Shown here: in pieces, positions 16,182-25,476 of the stretch
Position numbering within the stretch: position 1 is the stretch's first letter
Layout of the letters: every line of letters begins with the position of its first letter
Origin: CAZAMB01 sp964486335
GTDB lineage: Bacteria > Planctomycetota > Phycisphaerae > UBA1845
Length of the DNA: 64,000 bases
NCBI GenBank assembly: GCA_964486335.1
Contig: CAZAMB010000009.1
Span: 138,406 to 202,405, forward strand
Reading direction: 5' to 3'
Notes under the pieces: model-generated
Told to the model about the DNA's origin: nothing
What the model saw: the letters and a program-made list of their open reading frames with translations, nothing else
Database searches by the model: none
Program-made: the position numbers and the translations under genes

Positions 16182-19061
16182 ATGCAATCCGCGCATGTTC
16201 GAGCCGCTGTGATTATTTCTTGTCTGTTCTTGGGAAGCATTTCGGGAACAACCTTTGCCTTCCGCAATGGGCCTCCCGCAGGCTTCAATGGCAGCACTGC
16301 CTCCGCCGGATCCAGTTGCCAGGCCTGCCACGGCATTACCGTTGGCGGAGGATCCGTGCAGATCATCGGCGCTCCGACCACCTACACTCCGAACACGGTC
16401 TATAACATCAGCGTACGCGTCGCCGACGCCACTAAGTTGGGCGCTGGCTTTCAGATCAGCGTCGAAGATGCCGCCGGCGCGCACCGCGGAACGCTTATTA
16501 TTTCCGACGCGGTCAACACGCAGAAAAACCTCGGCAACATGAACTGGGTCAATCATACCGGAACCGGAGTAAACAATGCCGTGGCCGGCTGGGCGGGAAT
16601 GGGCAACGCCGCCACGTATAATCTTCAGTGGCAGGCCCCTGCGACCGACCAGGGCGCGCTAACCTTCTGGGCCGCGGGCAACGCCATCAACAACGACTTC
16701 TTTTCGACTGGCGACATCATTTACTTAACCAGCGTCAGTACCGTCTTCGGAGGCGGCGGTGCGTGCTGCAACGATACGAGCGGCATTTGCACGGAAGGTC
16801 AATTGCAGGCCTCGTGCGAAGGCGGCGGTGGCCGCTTTGGCGGCGCCGGTTCGACTTGTGCAACCATCAACCCGCCTTGCATCGCCCCCACCGGCGCCTG
16901 TTGCAACGACGGCACGGGCATCTGCACGGAAGCCCAGACCCAATCCGCGTGCCAATCCGGCGGTGGTCGCTACGGAGGCAACAACTCGAACTGCGTTTCG
17001 ATCAATCCGCCCTGCCTGCCGCCTGCGACCGGAGCCTGTTGCAATCCGTTTCGCGGTGAGTGCGACAATGGTCGCACGAAGGCCGCCTGCGAGGCCGACG
17101 GTTTCCGATATGGCGGAGACGGTTCCGATTGCGCGACAATCAATCCGGCCTGCGATTCACCGATTTCCATTTCGCTCGAACCACTGGTCACCGGATTATC
17201 GTCTCCTGTCGACTTGACCAGCCCCAACGACAACTCAGGACGCATCTTCATCGTCGATCAGACCGGCGTGATTCTAATTGTCGATTCCGGGGGAAATCTG
17301 CTGCCCGTACCATTCCTTGACGTTACTGCGAAGCTCCCCGTTCTTAATGCTTTCTTCGACGAGCGCGGGCTACTCGGAATGGCTTTCCATCCCGATTACG
17401 CCTCCAATGGCCGTTTTTTCATCAGGTATAGCGCTCCCCGACCAGGCGCGCCCGGTGAACCTTGTTTCGGCACGAGCCGCGGATGCCATTTCGAAGTCTT
17501 GGCCGAGTACAAGGTTTCTCTTGCCGATCCCAATCTGGCCGACCCGAACTCTGAGGTGATTCTCTATACGGCCGATGAGCCGCAATTCAATCACAACTCC
17601 GGTCAGGTTGCTTTCGGTCCCGACGGATACCTCTACTTTACACTGGGTGACGGTGGCGGCGCGCACGACGGTCTCGCCGATGTTCCCCCATCTCACGGGC
17701 CCATCGGTAACGGACAGGACCGATTCGCTAAGCTCGGCAAAATGCACCGCCTCGATGTGGATAGCCCTCCCCAGCTGCCGCTTCCGTATGCCATTCCGGC
17801 GGACAATCCCTTCGCCGACGGCGTGGACGGTCTGCCGGAGATCTACGCCTACGGGCTCCGCAACCCCTTCCGATTTTCGTTCGACGACGGACCCGGGGGC
17901 GACGGCACGCTCTGGCTGCCTGACGTCGGCCAAAATCTCTTTGAAGAAGTCAATATCGGCGTCATCGGCGGCAACTATGGTTGGGTGATTCGCGAAGGTG
18001 CCCATTGCTTTAACCCTTTGGCGCCGCTCGTGCCGCCCGCGAATTGCGCAACCACCGGCGCACTCGGCGAACCGTTCATCGATCCGGTCATGGAGTACAT
18101 TCATCCGGTCGCATGCACGTCCGACGCCAACTGCGCCGTTTTCGGCTTGGGCTGTGACGAAGCGAAAGGCCAATGCGAAAACGAAGGCGGCATTTCCATT
18201 TGTGGCGGATATGTTTATCGAGGCTCGGAATGTCCCTCGCTCGTCGGCAAGTACGTGTTCGGCGACTTTTCGTCGGCCTTCGGCTCGCCGGGGGGAAGGC
18301 TCTATTATTTCGACACGACCGGGCCAAACGCTTATGCACGACGCCAGTTCTTTCTTGCGCCCAACAACGCACCGCTCGGTCTTTTCCTGAAATCGCTTGG
18401 CGAGGACGCCGATGGCGAACTGTATGTACTCGCGTCGACCGCGCTGGGCCCATTTGGCACGACGGGCGGCGTCTATCGCATCGCGCCACCGATTCCCGCG
18501 GCAGTTGGCGAGTCGCCCAAGTACATTTCGGTCGTTTCGCCTCCCTCCCCTGATCCTTACGCGCTGGTTGTAGCACCTGATTGCCCAACCGCCCCTGAAC
18601 GATATGTCGGCACTCCCTTTGGGCCCAACAACATCGCTCATCTTTTGGACAATCCGGCCAATGCCGCCCGCTTGACCTCGAAGCAGTGGGGTCGAACGGT
18701 CCACATTACCGGCGCGGACGTCGTTCCTTTGGCCTCTTACGGTGTTCATGTCGATTGCGGCCCGCAGGGTGTTCCCATTCTTTCTGCGGCAGGCCAAGCA
18801 AGCACGAGACGGTGGGGAGATGTGACAGAGCCGTTCAATCCTCCATCGGCGACGGTTCAACCGGATTTCGCGGATATTGCCGCGATCGTGGATCGTTTCA
18901 GGAATCTGCCCGGTGCCCTTCCCGCGACTCGCGTCGACCTGGTCGGGGAATCCACACAAACCGTATGCGTGCCCGGCGGCATCATCGACTTTCAGGACAT
19001 CGGATACGCGGTGAACGCATTCAAGGGAATCGGCTATCCTTGCGCGACCCCTTGCCCGTAG
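16182..19061 (+). CDS. Secreted multidomain protein: choice-of-anchor V / Cys-rich repeats / sugar dehydrogenase-like propeller / dockerin-like end
   Basis: 959 residues from an ATG preceded by GAGGAG at 16171-16176. After the signal peptide ('SGTTFAF') an N-terminal domain of the choice-of-anchor V / reelin-like type contains 'CQACHG' with a CxxCH at C46-H50, a c-type heme signature. Three to four Cys-rich repeats beginning 'GACCN' (about 190-330) follow. Next is a glucose/sorbosone dehydrogenase-like propeller ('DERGLLGMAFHPDY', 'YLYFTLGDGGGAHDG', 'DVGQNLFEEVNI', 'GGNYGW'). The end has two spaced 'DFADI...DFQDIGYAVNAFKG' units like a degenerate dockerin. Likely extracellular; sugar-oxidising activity is inferred only. 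Confidence 0.85.
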   Translation: MQSAHVRAAVIISCLFLGSISGTTFAFRNGPPAGFNGSTASAGSSCQACHGITVGGGSVQIIGAPTTYTPNTVYNISVRVADATKLGAGFQISVEDAAGAHRGTLIISDAVNTQKNLGNMNWVNHTGTGVNNAVAGWAGMGNAATYNLQWQAPATDQGALTFWAAGNAINNDFFSTGDIIYLTSVSTVFGGGGACCNDTSGICTEGQLQASCEGGGGRFGGAGSTCATINPPCIAPTGACCNDGTGICTEAQTQSACQSGGGRYGGNNSNCVSINPPCLPPATGACCNPFRGECDNGRTKAACEADGFRYGGDGSDCATINPACDSPISISLEPLVTGLSSPVDLTSPNDNSGRIFIVDQTGVILIVDSGGNLLPVPFLDVTAKLPVLNAFFDERGLLGMAFHPDYASNGRFFIRYSAPRPGAPGEPCFGTSRGCHFEVLAEYKVSLADPNLADPNSEVILYTADEPQFNHNSGQVAFGPDGYLYFTLGDGGGAHDGLADVPPSHGPIGNGQDRFAKLGKMHRLDVDSPPQLPLPYAIPADNPFADGVDGLPEIYAYGLRNPFRFSFDDGPGGDGTLWLPDVGQNLFEEVNIGVIGGNYGWVIREGAHCFNPLAPLVPPANCATTGALGEPFIDPVMEYIHPVACTSDANCAVFGLGCDEAKGQCENEGGISICGGYVYRGSECPSLVGKYVFGDFSSAFGSPGGRLYYFDTTGPNAYARRQFFLAPNNAPLGLFLKSLGEDADGELYVLASTALGPFGTTGGVYRIAPPIPAAVGESPKYISVVSPPSPDPYALVVAPDCPTAPERYVGTPFGPNNIAHLLDNPANAARLTSKQWGRTVHITGADVVPLASYGVHVDCGPQGVPILSAAGQASTRRWGDVTEPFNPPSATVQPDFADIAAIVDRFRNLPGALPATRVDLVGESTQTVCVPGGIIDFQDIGYAVNAFKGIGYPCATPCP

Positions 19062-19083
19062 GACCACGGCGAACTAGACTTTT

Positions 19084-19135
19084 CGGCCCGTCGGTGCTGA
19101 TCAGTAACACCGCCGGGCCGATTCTTTTTCTCTTT
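19084..19135 (+). terminator. Rho-independent terminator between two secreted-protein genes
   Basis: CGGCCCG (19084-19090) pairs with CGGGCCG (19114-19120), with an inner GGTG/CACC pairing, followed by ATTCTTTTTCTCTTT. It lies 22 bases after the large secreted gene and just before the next gene's ribosome site, so the two are probably separate or attenuated transcripts. Confidence 0.85.
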
Positions 19136-19159
19136 CTAAGGGTTGTTAAGGAAACAGTA

Positions 19160-20308
19160 ATGATTCGCGAAATCGCAATGGCATTCATCATCATCGCTTG
19201 CTTGTCGGCAACCGCTGCCGCTCAGTCCGAAGACCGAATTCTGCTCATGCCGGTTTTTTCGCTTGAAGCCGTTGAGGTCAACACCGTGCCAGTTCCAAAG
19301 GAATCTTCGGCCAAGGTCACGGTCGCACCGGGCGACGTCATTGTGGCGAAAGTGAAGATTCGGAATTGGTCGCCGAACGGCCAAAAACTGCGAGGCTTTC
19401 AGGCGCAGATGGACCCCATCGGCTACCGAAGCGGCACGGCGGGCACCGTGCAGCCGGTCGGTTTTGAGCCCGGAACCAACAATGAGGCCAACGCATTCAT
19501 CGATACGAATGATCCCGACTACGTCCACAAAGGGCTTGCATCGATTCCGCTGACGGACGCCGCTTCGGAAAGTTATCGATGGCTCAACGTCCTTCTCGAG
19601 GCGGAGGAAGGTCCCGTCAGCAACCAGGATAGCGTAAAGTATAATTGTGCCACGTTGCGTCTTAAGGCTTCGGCGGATGCCTCAGGCACATTCACGATCG
19701 GGTTTGTCGAAGAGCCGTCCACTACGGGACTGCTTGATCCAGGCAACAACCTGATCATCCCAATCGGCTATGAACCGCTGGTCGTGGAAATCAAGGCGGA
19801 CGCCAAGTGGTTTCGAATCGAGACCAGTGATCCACCCAGCGGGGCCATCGATGGCCGGATCATCATGACGCCGACCGGCAAGAATGATCCCGCTTGGAAA
19901 TCGATCAAACTTTATTTCAATGGTCCCGCGGCAAACCTCTCGGCGTCTGACTTTGTCGTGGAAGACGGTAGCTCGTCACCCCCGAAGATCATCGATGTGA
20001 AGATCATCGGACCCGAAGCGACGTTGATGCTGGATCGCGGCATTCGGCCCGGAACGTGGACTGTCTTCATGCACAAGGCCAGCGGAAGCTCGACACGTAT
20101 CGGTCGCTTGGCGGGTGACGCATCCAACGACGGTCGCGCCGATGCCGATGACCTGATGGTCCTGCTCCGCGGCCTGAATGGCGCGGCGGTGCTGTCGGAT
20201 TTTCAAGCCGATCTCAATGCAGACGGGGAAAAAAACGCGCGCGACGTGCTCCGGTTGATCGACTTGCTGACGGACGGCCACCCCCATCGGTCCAAGCTAG
20301 GCAAATAG
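19160..20308 (+). CDS. Secreted protein with C-terminal type I dockerin-like domain
   Basis: 382 residues from an ATG with AAGGAAA just upstream; the frame is open further back into the preceding gene, but the signal peptide ('MIREIAMAFIIIACLSATAA') fixes this start. The middle is beta-rich ('VAPGDVIVAKVKIRNWSPNG') and cohesin- or carbohydrate-module-like without a clear family. The C-terminus has two Ca-binding repeats, 'GDASNDGRADADDLMVLLRG' and 'ADLNADGEKNARDVLRLIDL', typical of type I dockerins. It follows another dockerin-ended protein. No cohesin is evident in the window. Confidence 0.8.
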   Translation: MIREIAMAFIIIACLSATAAAQSEDRILLMPVFSLEAVEVNTVPVPKESSAKVTVAPGDVIVAKVKIRNWSPNGQKLRGFQAQMDPIGYRSGTAGTVQPVGFEPGTNNEANAFIDTNDPDYVHKGLASIPLTDAASESYRWLNVLLEAEEGPVSNQDSVKYNCATLRLKASADASGTFTIGFVEEPSTTGLLDPGNNLIIPIGYEPLVVEIKADAKWFRIETSDPPSGAIDGRIIMTPTGKNDPAWKSIKLYFNGPAANLSASDFVVEDGSSSPPKIIDVKIIGPEATLMLDRGIRPGTWTVFMHKASGSSTRIGRLAGDASNDGRADADDLMVLLRGLNGAAVLSDFQADLNADGEKNARDVLRLIDLLTDGHPHRSKLGK

Positions 20309-20431
20309 CCGGCCACGCGTCGTTATTCGAATTCTCAACAGTCGATTGCTGCGTCAATCGCGACAGGGCGCCGATCCTCGTCGGCATGTTGATGAATAGG
20401 ACACCGCGGACTCCGATCCGGGGTCTGGCGA

Positions 20432-21430
20432 TCAACCGTTGGGCCGGTCGCCCTCCGGATCGCCAAAGTCAAACGGTTCATCTTGGTCATCGGCGAGTCC
20501 GAGCCCCTCGACGATCGCAGCCAGGTCTTCACCACGTTCGTCGCCCAACGCTTCCATTTCGTCATGCTCGGGTAGCTCGGCGGCCTGGTGTCCGTCGTCA
20601 GCGCTTTTCTTTGCGATGATAGCCCGCGCCAGCGAGATTCGCTCAATCAGCGTTGCCATGTCCGCAATCCGGTCTGCCGGATCGATTCGACAGCAATCAT
20701 CAATCAATCTCGTGACGCAAGTCGGCAGACCGTTGAGCACCGAGGCTTTGGCCTCTTCCGCCCGGCGCACCACCGGATTGAGGGACTGAAGGTTGACTGT
20801 TCGGTTCATTTCCGTCGAGATCACGCTTCCCGTCAGCACTTTGTACAGCGTCGCGCCCAGTCCAAACACGTCAGTGCGATGATCCAGCTTGCTCCGCTGA
20901 ACCTGCTCGGGAGCCATATAGTCAACGGTTCCCTGAATCTTCGATTTTGGTTCGTGAATCCGCGAACTCTGACCAAGGTCTATGAGCTTCACCGCCCCGT
21001 CGTGCGTCACCATGATGTTGCTTGGCTTCAGATCGGCGTGAACCCATCCCGCGATGTGCATGGCCTGCAGGCCGTGGGCCACTTCCCCGAATACGCGAAA
21101 CATGTCATCGAGCGGTCGCTGAGTCTCCTTTTCGGCCAGCGTGTGCCCATTGACATATTCCATGAAGAGGATCGCCCCGCGAACGCGAAACCGCTGTCGC
21201 AACATGCGAATCTCGAACACTTTGCGAATCACCGGATGATCGATCGATGAACCGATGGCATGTTCGGCCTTGAGCAGTTCGATGAACCCCGCGTCCTCGG
21301 GGTTCACAAGCTTCACAATCTTGACGGTGTAATCCTTGCCCGTTGGCATGTACCGCGCACGGTAGACGCGCGTCTGAGCGCCAACGCCCAGCTTTTCAAT
21401 GATTCTGTAATTTGGAATGTCTACGGACAC
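20432..21430 (-). CDS. Hanks-type serine/threonine protein kinase, cytosolic
   Basis: 332 residues, kinase domain at about 8-280 and no transmembrane segment. Seen: the glycine loop 'GVGAQTRV' at 15-22, ATP-anchoring K37, catalytic loop 'HADLKPSN' at 131-138 with D133 and N138, metal loop 'DLG' at 151-153, and 'MAPEQV' at 172-177. The usual HRD is HAD and DFG is DLG, but the catalytic residues remain, so it is probably active. The last ~50 residues are acidic ('GDERGEDLAAIVEGLGLADD') and could bind a partner. It stands alone with no adjacent phosphatase; substrates unknown. Confidence 0.92.
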   Translation of the reverse strand: MSVDIPNYRIIEKLGVGAQTRVYRARYMPTGKDYTVKIVKLVNPEDAGFIELLKAEHAIGSSIDHPVIRKVFEIRMLRQRFRVRGAILFMEYVNGHTLAEKETQRPLDDMFRVFGEVAHGLQAMHIAGWVHADLKPSNIMVTHDGAVKLIDLGQSSRIHEPKSKIQGTVDYMAPEQVQRSKLDHRTDVFGLGATLYKVLTGSVISTEMNRTVNLQSLNPVVRRAEEAKASVLNGLPTCVTRLIDDCCRIDPADRIADMATLIERISLARAIIAKKSADDGHQAAELPEHDEMEALGDERGEDLAAIVEGLGLADDQDEPFDFGDPEGDRPNG

Positions 21431-21693
21431 CAGCTCAACCCGTCGCCATTTTAAACAGAAACTGAAAATTCTGAAATCATCGAAAGTTTGCGCGCAGGTA
21501 TGCGCAACAACTTGCCAGTGATTTCAACACGACCACCAAGAAACCCACGACTAACTGATCGGGCAAGCTCGGCAGGTGACGGCATGAAAAAGCGGGGGTT
21601 ATGGATAATTGCGCGTATCGGCGATGAAAATAACCCGTCGCCTGCCCAGTCTTGCTATTCCACCGTCGAATATATCGGCAGCTAAAAGTCGGG

Positions 21694-22554
21694 TCAAACA
21701 TTTGTAATCGCGGGCATAAAGATTTCGTCATTTTCGGACTTGGCCGCTTGGAGTCGAGCGCTGTCGGCGATAAGTACGAGGGTCAGAACGGTGATTTCCG
21801 GCGGGCAATTCAATCGAATCGGGATTGGCAGCGAAGCACCGATTCCGGCGCTGACGTGGAGGTGGGTTTCCGCGACCCGGTGCAAACCGCAGACCATGTG
21901 CCGCGGGATGGCGTCGTTGGGCCAGAGGCATCCGAACCAGGGAACCCGAATCTGCCCACCATGAGTGTGGCCCGACAGCACCAGCTGGGCCCGGCCGGGG
22001 GGAAGTCGCCATACGGTCGAGGGATAATGGGCCAGGAGAATCGTCGGCAGGGATGAGTCAGTTGCGGACAGGGTTGCGTCCAGATCGCCGCCTCGCGGAA
22101 CCGTTTGTTCAATTCCGGCGATGTTGATTTCACCGCCGTTCACTCGCGTTCGCACGGATTCGTTGCGCAGAAAGTTCAACGGCATGTCGGCGGCTTCCGC
22201 GATGCGCGGATGGTCATGGTTGCCGAGGACCGCCCAGATGGGTCCGCGGGCCGCGAGCGGGTCGAAAAACCGCCGGGTCATTTCCACGGCGTGCGGCCAA
22301 TGCCGACGGAAGTTTCCGAAGTCGCCGGTGACCAACAGAAGGTCGTAGTCGAGCGAGATGAGCAGACTTTGTGCGTGGTGAACGGTGTCGTTCCAGCCGC
22401 GAAAATGAAGATCGGAAACGTGGGCGATGCGCAGACCATCGAGCTCGCGTGAGACACGGTGGAGCGGAACCTGAAACTCTCGAACAACGACACGTCCAAA
22501 AGGCGTTCTCAGCGGCGAACCTCCATTCAAATCAATCGATCCCCGCACGATCAA
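21694..22554 (-). CDS. Metallophosphoesterase (YkuE-like)
   Basis: 286 residues with all calcineurin-type motifs: 'SDLH' with D48 and H50, 'GDF' with D78, 'GNHDH' at 111-115, H176 in 'LAHYPS', and 'GHTHGG' at 195-200. These ligate a two-metal centre that cleaves phosphoesters. YkuE-like members act at the membrane on lipid-linked or UDP-sugar substrates, but here no clear signal peptide is seen, so the location is open. Its 5' end abuts the remnant of an outer-membrane protein gene on the other strand. Confidence 0.9.
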   Translation of the reverse strand: MIVRGSIDLNGGSPLRTPFGRVVVREFQVPLHRVSRELDGLRIAHVSDLHFRGWNDTVHHAQSLLISLDYDLLLVTGDFGNFRRHWPHAVEMTRRFFDPLAARGPIWAVLGNHDHPRIAEAADMPLNFLRNESVRTRVNGGEINIAGIEQTVPRGGDLDATLSATDSSLPTILLAHYPSTVWRLPPGRAQLVLSGHTHGGQIRVPWFGCLWPNDAIPRHMVCGLHRVAETHLHVSAGIGASLPIPIRLNCPPEITVLTLVLIADSARLQAAKSENDEIFMPAITNV

Positions 22555-22602
22555 CCTATCGGCGATCGCGGAGGTTTCTCTTGGGTAGAAGTCGCCTTAC
22601 AT

Positions 22603-23253
22603 TCTGAAGTCGGCCGTCGGCGCAGCGGAGGCGACAATCGACGAAACGTCGATGTCTTCACCCACGATCTCGAAATCGGCTCTTTCGATAATGCGAACGG
22701 CGACGCCGTGACCAACGGCTACACCTCCTACAGCCGGCCGGAAAACAGCATCGCCCGCAAATACGTCAATTCATCGACGGTCTGGCGGCTCAACGATCGC
22801 ACGGCACTCCTAAGCGAGGCGAATTACGACCTCAACGACGGCGAGCTGGACATTCTCAACGTCTCGCTTGCGGTCGAGCGTACGCCTCCATTCAGCTACC
22901 TCATCGGCTATCGTTTCATTGACGAGACCGATTCCAACCTGCTCTGCTTCGACATGAACTATCGCCTGACCGAAAAGCACACCATCGCGTTTCGAGAGAT
23001 GTTCGACCTCGATCGCGGGCAGACGGCCGACTTCACCGTCGCTTTGATCCGCAAGCATCCGCGATGGTTCAGCGCGCTCTCGTTCCAGCTCGACGAAGCC
23101 GAGGGCGACTTCGGCGTCTCGCTGAGCATCTGGCCCTTGGGTCTCCGGCAGGCGGCACTAGGGCTCTCGCCGCTTCACCGGCCTTTCATCTACCACGCGA
23201 CTTCAGAACGATTGACGGGCCTGCCTGACGGGATTGACCTGATTGGCAGATAA
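22603..23253 (+). pseudogene. 5'-truncated LptD-like outer-membrane beta-barrel remnant
   Basis: About 215 residues of beta-barrel-like sequence with alternating strands: 'TALLSEANYDLNDGELDILN', 'PFSYLIGYRFIDETDSNLLC', 'HTIAFREMFDLDRGQ', and an end resembling planctomycete LptD ('PRWFSALSFQLDEAEGDFGV'). There is no signal peptide, no good start codon, and the frame upstream runs antisense into the metallophosphoesterase, so the N-terminal two thirds expected of LptD are missing. The coding frame is intact to its stop. Either a recent deletion left a C-terminal fragment or the assembly is misjoined here. The family assignment is by eye. Confidence 0.5.
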
Positions 23254-23261
23254 CTACAAGG

Positions 23262-24116
23262 CTAGATCGGTATCAGAAAGCTCAAGATCGGAGATAGTAA
23301 CGATAAGGCGATCCATTCTGAGAATCGCCCGAGAACGAGCGCAAGAATCACAATCACAACCGACCATGCACGCCCGGCAAGCAAATAGCGACGACAGCAC
23401 TGCCAAAGAATTACGATCATCACCATGGGAGGAACGACGCCCATTGCATACGAAACCCACATGGCCGAATAACGAGTGAGCGTTGCCACCAACATGATGA
23501 GTGCAAAAGTGAAGCCGCTAATAGGAATCGTCGGACTGAGCAGTGCAATGAGATTGGAAAACCCGGATGATACTCTTTGGCGGGAAGTTATCAGCGGAAG
23601 TATGGCGGCCAAGCTCAACGCAGCGATTGAACCTGCGAGCACAAAAACGCTTGGGAAGTACCATTCCACCGCAAGGCTATAAAAAAATGTTTGAATTGAA
23701 GTGTCCAATGCTCGCAAGATCTGGCCCCGCCGCAGGGAAAGAGCCATACAATTGATTGTTTGATTGATCACAAAAACGACAAAGCTAATTGAATAGGAAG
23801 CTGCTACGCAGGCGAGTAGAAACTTCCAGCCCCCCTCAATGCGTCGATCGTATCGAGCACGTGCATTGCTGAAATATCTTCCCGGGTGAACCCAGGCAAG
23901 CCACAGCGTCTTAAGCGTTCGACGAACAATGCCACCATCTTCAATCCGCTCCCAAGGCAAGAGAAATCGTCGCAACGGCGCATCAGCCAGATATTCGGCA
24001 TCGAAGGTCCAGCCGCACTCCGGACAGCGCAACTCGCTCAATCCAATCAGCGGATATCGGCACTGGAGGCAGATCGCGGCGTTATCGGAAACGTCGGCAG
24101 GTGTTGACACAGCCAT
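23262..24116 (-). CDS. Membrane protein with N-terminal zinc ribbon
   Basis: 284 residues from 'MAVSTPADV'; the frame continues upstream but that part is antisense-like. The zinc ribbon 'CLQCRYPLIGLSELRCPECG' lies at residues 15-34. A soluble amphipathic part ('TLKTLWLAWVHPGRYF') and about five transmembrane helices follow, similar in plan to Yip1/DUF1282-type membrane proteins. Function unknown. It ends 8 bases from the stop of the LptD-like remnant on the other strand and is flanked downstream by no partner. Confidence 0.7.
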   Translation of the reverse strand: MAVSTPADVSDNAAICLQCRYPLIGLSELRCPECGWTFDAEYLADAPLRRFLLPWERIEDGGIVRRTLKTLWLAWVHPGRYFSNARARYDRRIEGGWKFLLACVAASYSISFVVFVINQTINCMALSLRRGQILRALDTSIQTFFYSLAVEWYFPSVFVLAGSIAALSLAAILPLITSRQRVSSGFSNLIALLSPTIPISGFTFALIMLVATLTRYSAMWVSYAMGVVPPMVMIVILWQCCRRYLLAGRAWSVVIVILALVLGRFSEWIALSLLSPILSFLIPI

Positions 24117-24204
24117 TATTTCAACACGGGGTGACGTAATTGTCACACCCGTTCCTGTTAGCCGTACAAACGAAAGGCAGCGATGGTCGAAATAAGTCGA
24201 ACGA

Positions 24205-25326
24205 TCAAAGATTCTCGCCGAAGAAAAACGCCGCGCCCATGCGGTCGGCCATCGGCTGGTTGGAGAAGATGAGCGGCAGCAGGAACCGCAAGTCGGTGTG
24301 CGGCGAACGAAGATGATCGGCAATTTCCATTCGCCAAAGCGAGTCGAACGACATGAGTTCGTCCTGCGAATAGGGGCTTTGAAGGGCGCGGTCGATCACG
24401 TCGGCGGCGATTCGCGCCGACCACATGGCCGGAAAAACTCCCTCGTTGCTCGCCGCCGAGACGAACCCCCCCGCGTCGCCGACAAGCAGCGCGTGCTTGG
24501 CGACATGGGTGTCCATGTCGAGCGCGGCCGCAGCGGGACTCATGATCGGTCGCACTGACGCCGCCTTTGACGACAGATCGACGGGAACGATGCCCTGATC
24601 GGCGGCGATCTTGCAGAGTTTGACTAGCGAGGATACAGCCGCGGTCGTATCGCCGAACCAGTTGACGCACAGCGAGGCCCGCTCGGCATTCACACAACAA
24701 AAAGCGAAGCTGGCCGCCCCGTCGAGACCGAGAATCACCGCAACGCGCGGCGACGCCACCTTGGTCTTGGTCGGCAACGCGGCCTCGACCGGCGCGCTAC
24801 AGATCGGCGTTTCGCTGGTCCGCGCCGTCAGACCAAGCCGCTGAATCAACGGCGATCCGCGCCCGGCCGCCATGACCAGAAGGCGGCTCGACACCTTTTT
24901 GTCACCGACCAGTTGAATGGCGACCTGCGATTCCAACAGGCGGAGATCCCCTGCCTCATGGGGCTGCATGAGCGTCGCACCGGCGGCGACCGCGGCGTCG
25001 GTCAGAGCATTGTCAAACGCGGAACGATCGACGAGATAACCTACCGGCCCCTCGAACTTGGGCTTGGCACTCTTTGTCAGGTCGGCATTGAACAGGGTCA
25101 CGTCGGTAAAGGTCGCATCCTTGAGGGACTTGAACTTCACGCCCCACTCGTCGAGCAACTCGGCCGCCCGCACATTCAGCCAGCCGCTGCAAGGCACGGT
25201 TCGCGGGAGCTTCTGGCGTTCGATCAGGACGACCGAGTGTCCCTTGCGGGCGAGCAGCAGCGCGGCCGAAGCGCCTGCAGGCCCCGCCCCCAGTACCGCC
25301 ACATCGAATAGCTCGTTCGTCACCAA
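24205..25326 (-). CDS. FAD-dependent oxidoreductase, geranylgeranyl reductase-like
   Basis: 373 residues. N-terminal FAD site 'GAGPAG' at 13-18 and 'ERQKLPRTVPCSGWLN' at 35-50, whose conserved Cys is typical of the geranylgeranyl-reductase branch. The second FAD motif 'VGDAGGFVSAASNEGVFPAM' is near 281-300. Such enzymes reduce prenyl chains of lipids or quinones, or hydroxylate aromatics, at the membrane or in the cytosol; the substrate is unknown. It is divergent from the ABC ATPase gene across 150 bases. Confidence 0.87.
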   Translation of the reverse strand: MVTNELFDVAVLGAGPAGASAALLLARKGHSVVLIERQKLPRTVPCSGWLNVRAAELLDEWGVKFKSLKDATFTDVTLFNADLTKSAKPKFEGPVGYLVDRSAFDNALTDAAVAAGATLMQPHEAGDLRLLESQVAIQLVGDKKVSSRLLVMAAGRGSPLIQRLGLTARTSETPICSAPVEAALPTKTKVASPRVAVILGLDGAASFAFCCVNAERASLCVNWFGDTTAAVSSLVKLCKIAADQGIVPVDLSSKAASVRPIMSPAAAALDMDTHVAKHALLVGDAGGFVSAASNEGVFPAMWSARIAADVIDRALQSPYSQDELMSFDSLWRMEIADHLRSPHTDLRFLLPLIFSNQPMADRMGAAFFFGENL

Positions 25327-25476
25327 TCACCGCCGAAAAAAAAGACATCCGTGACCAAGGCCATGCTACCCTTGATCGAATCGATACAGTACAACACGAT
25401 GTGTTCAGCGCCGCAAGCGGCGGAGAACAGGAGCCGACCGTCACCCTCGACCGTTCGGACGTAAGGACCATCACCG

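Noticed and set aside
17370..19067. 565-codon open frame antisense to the large secreted protein gene
   Set aside because: A shadow of high-GC third-position bias; basic, low-complexity translation without motifs.
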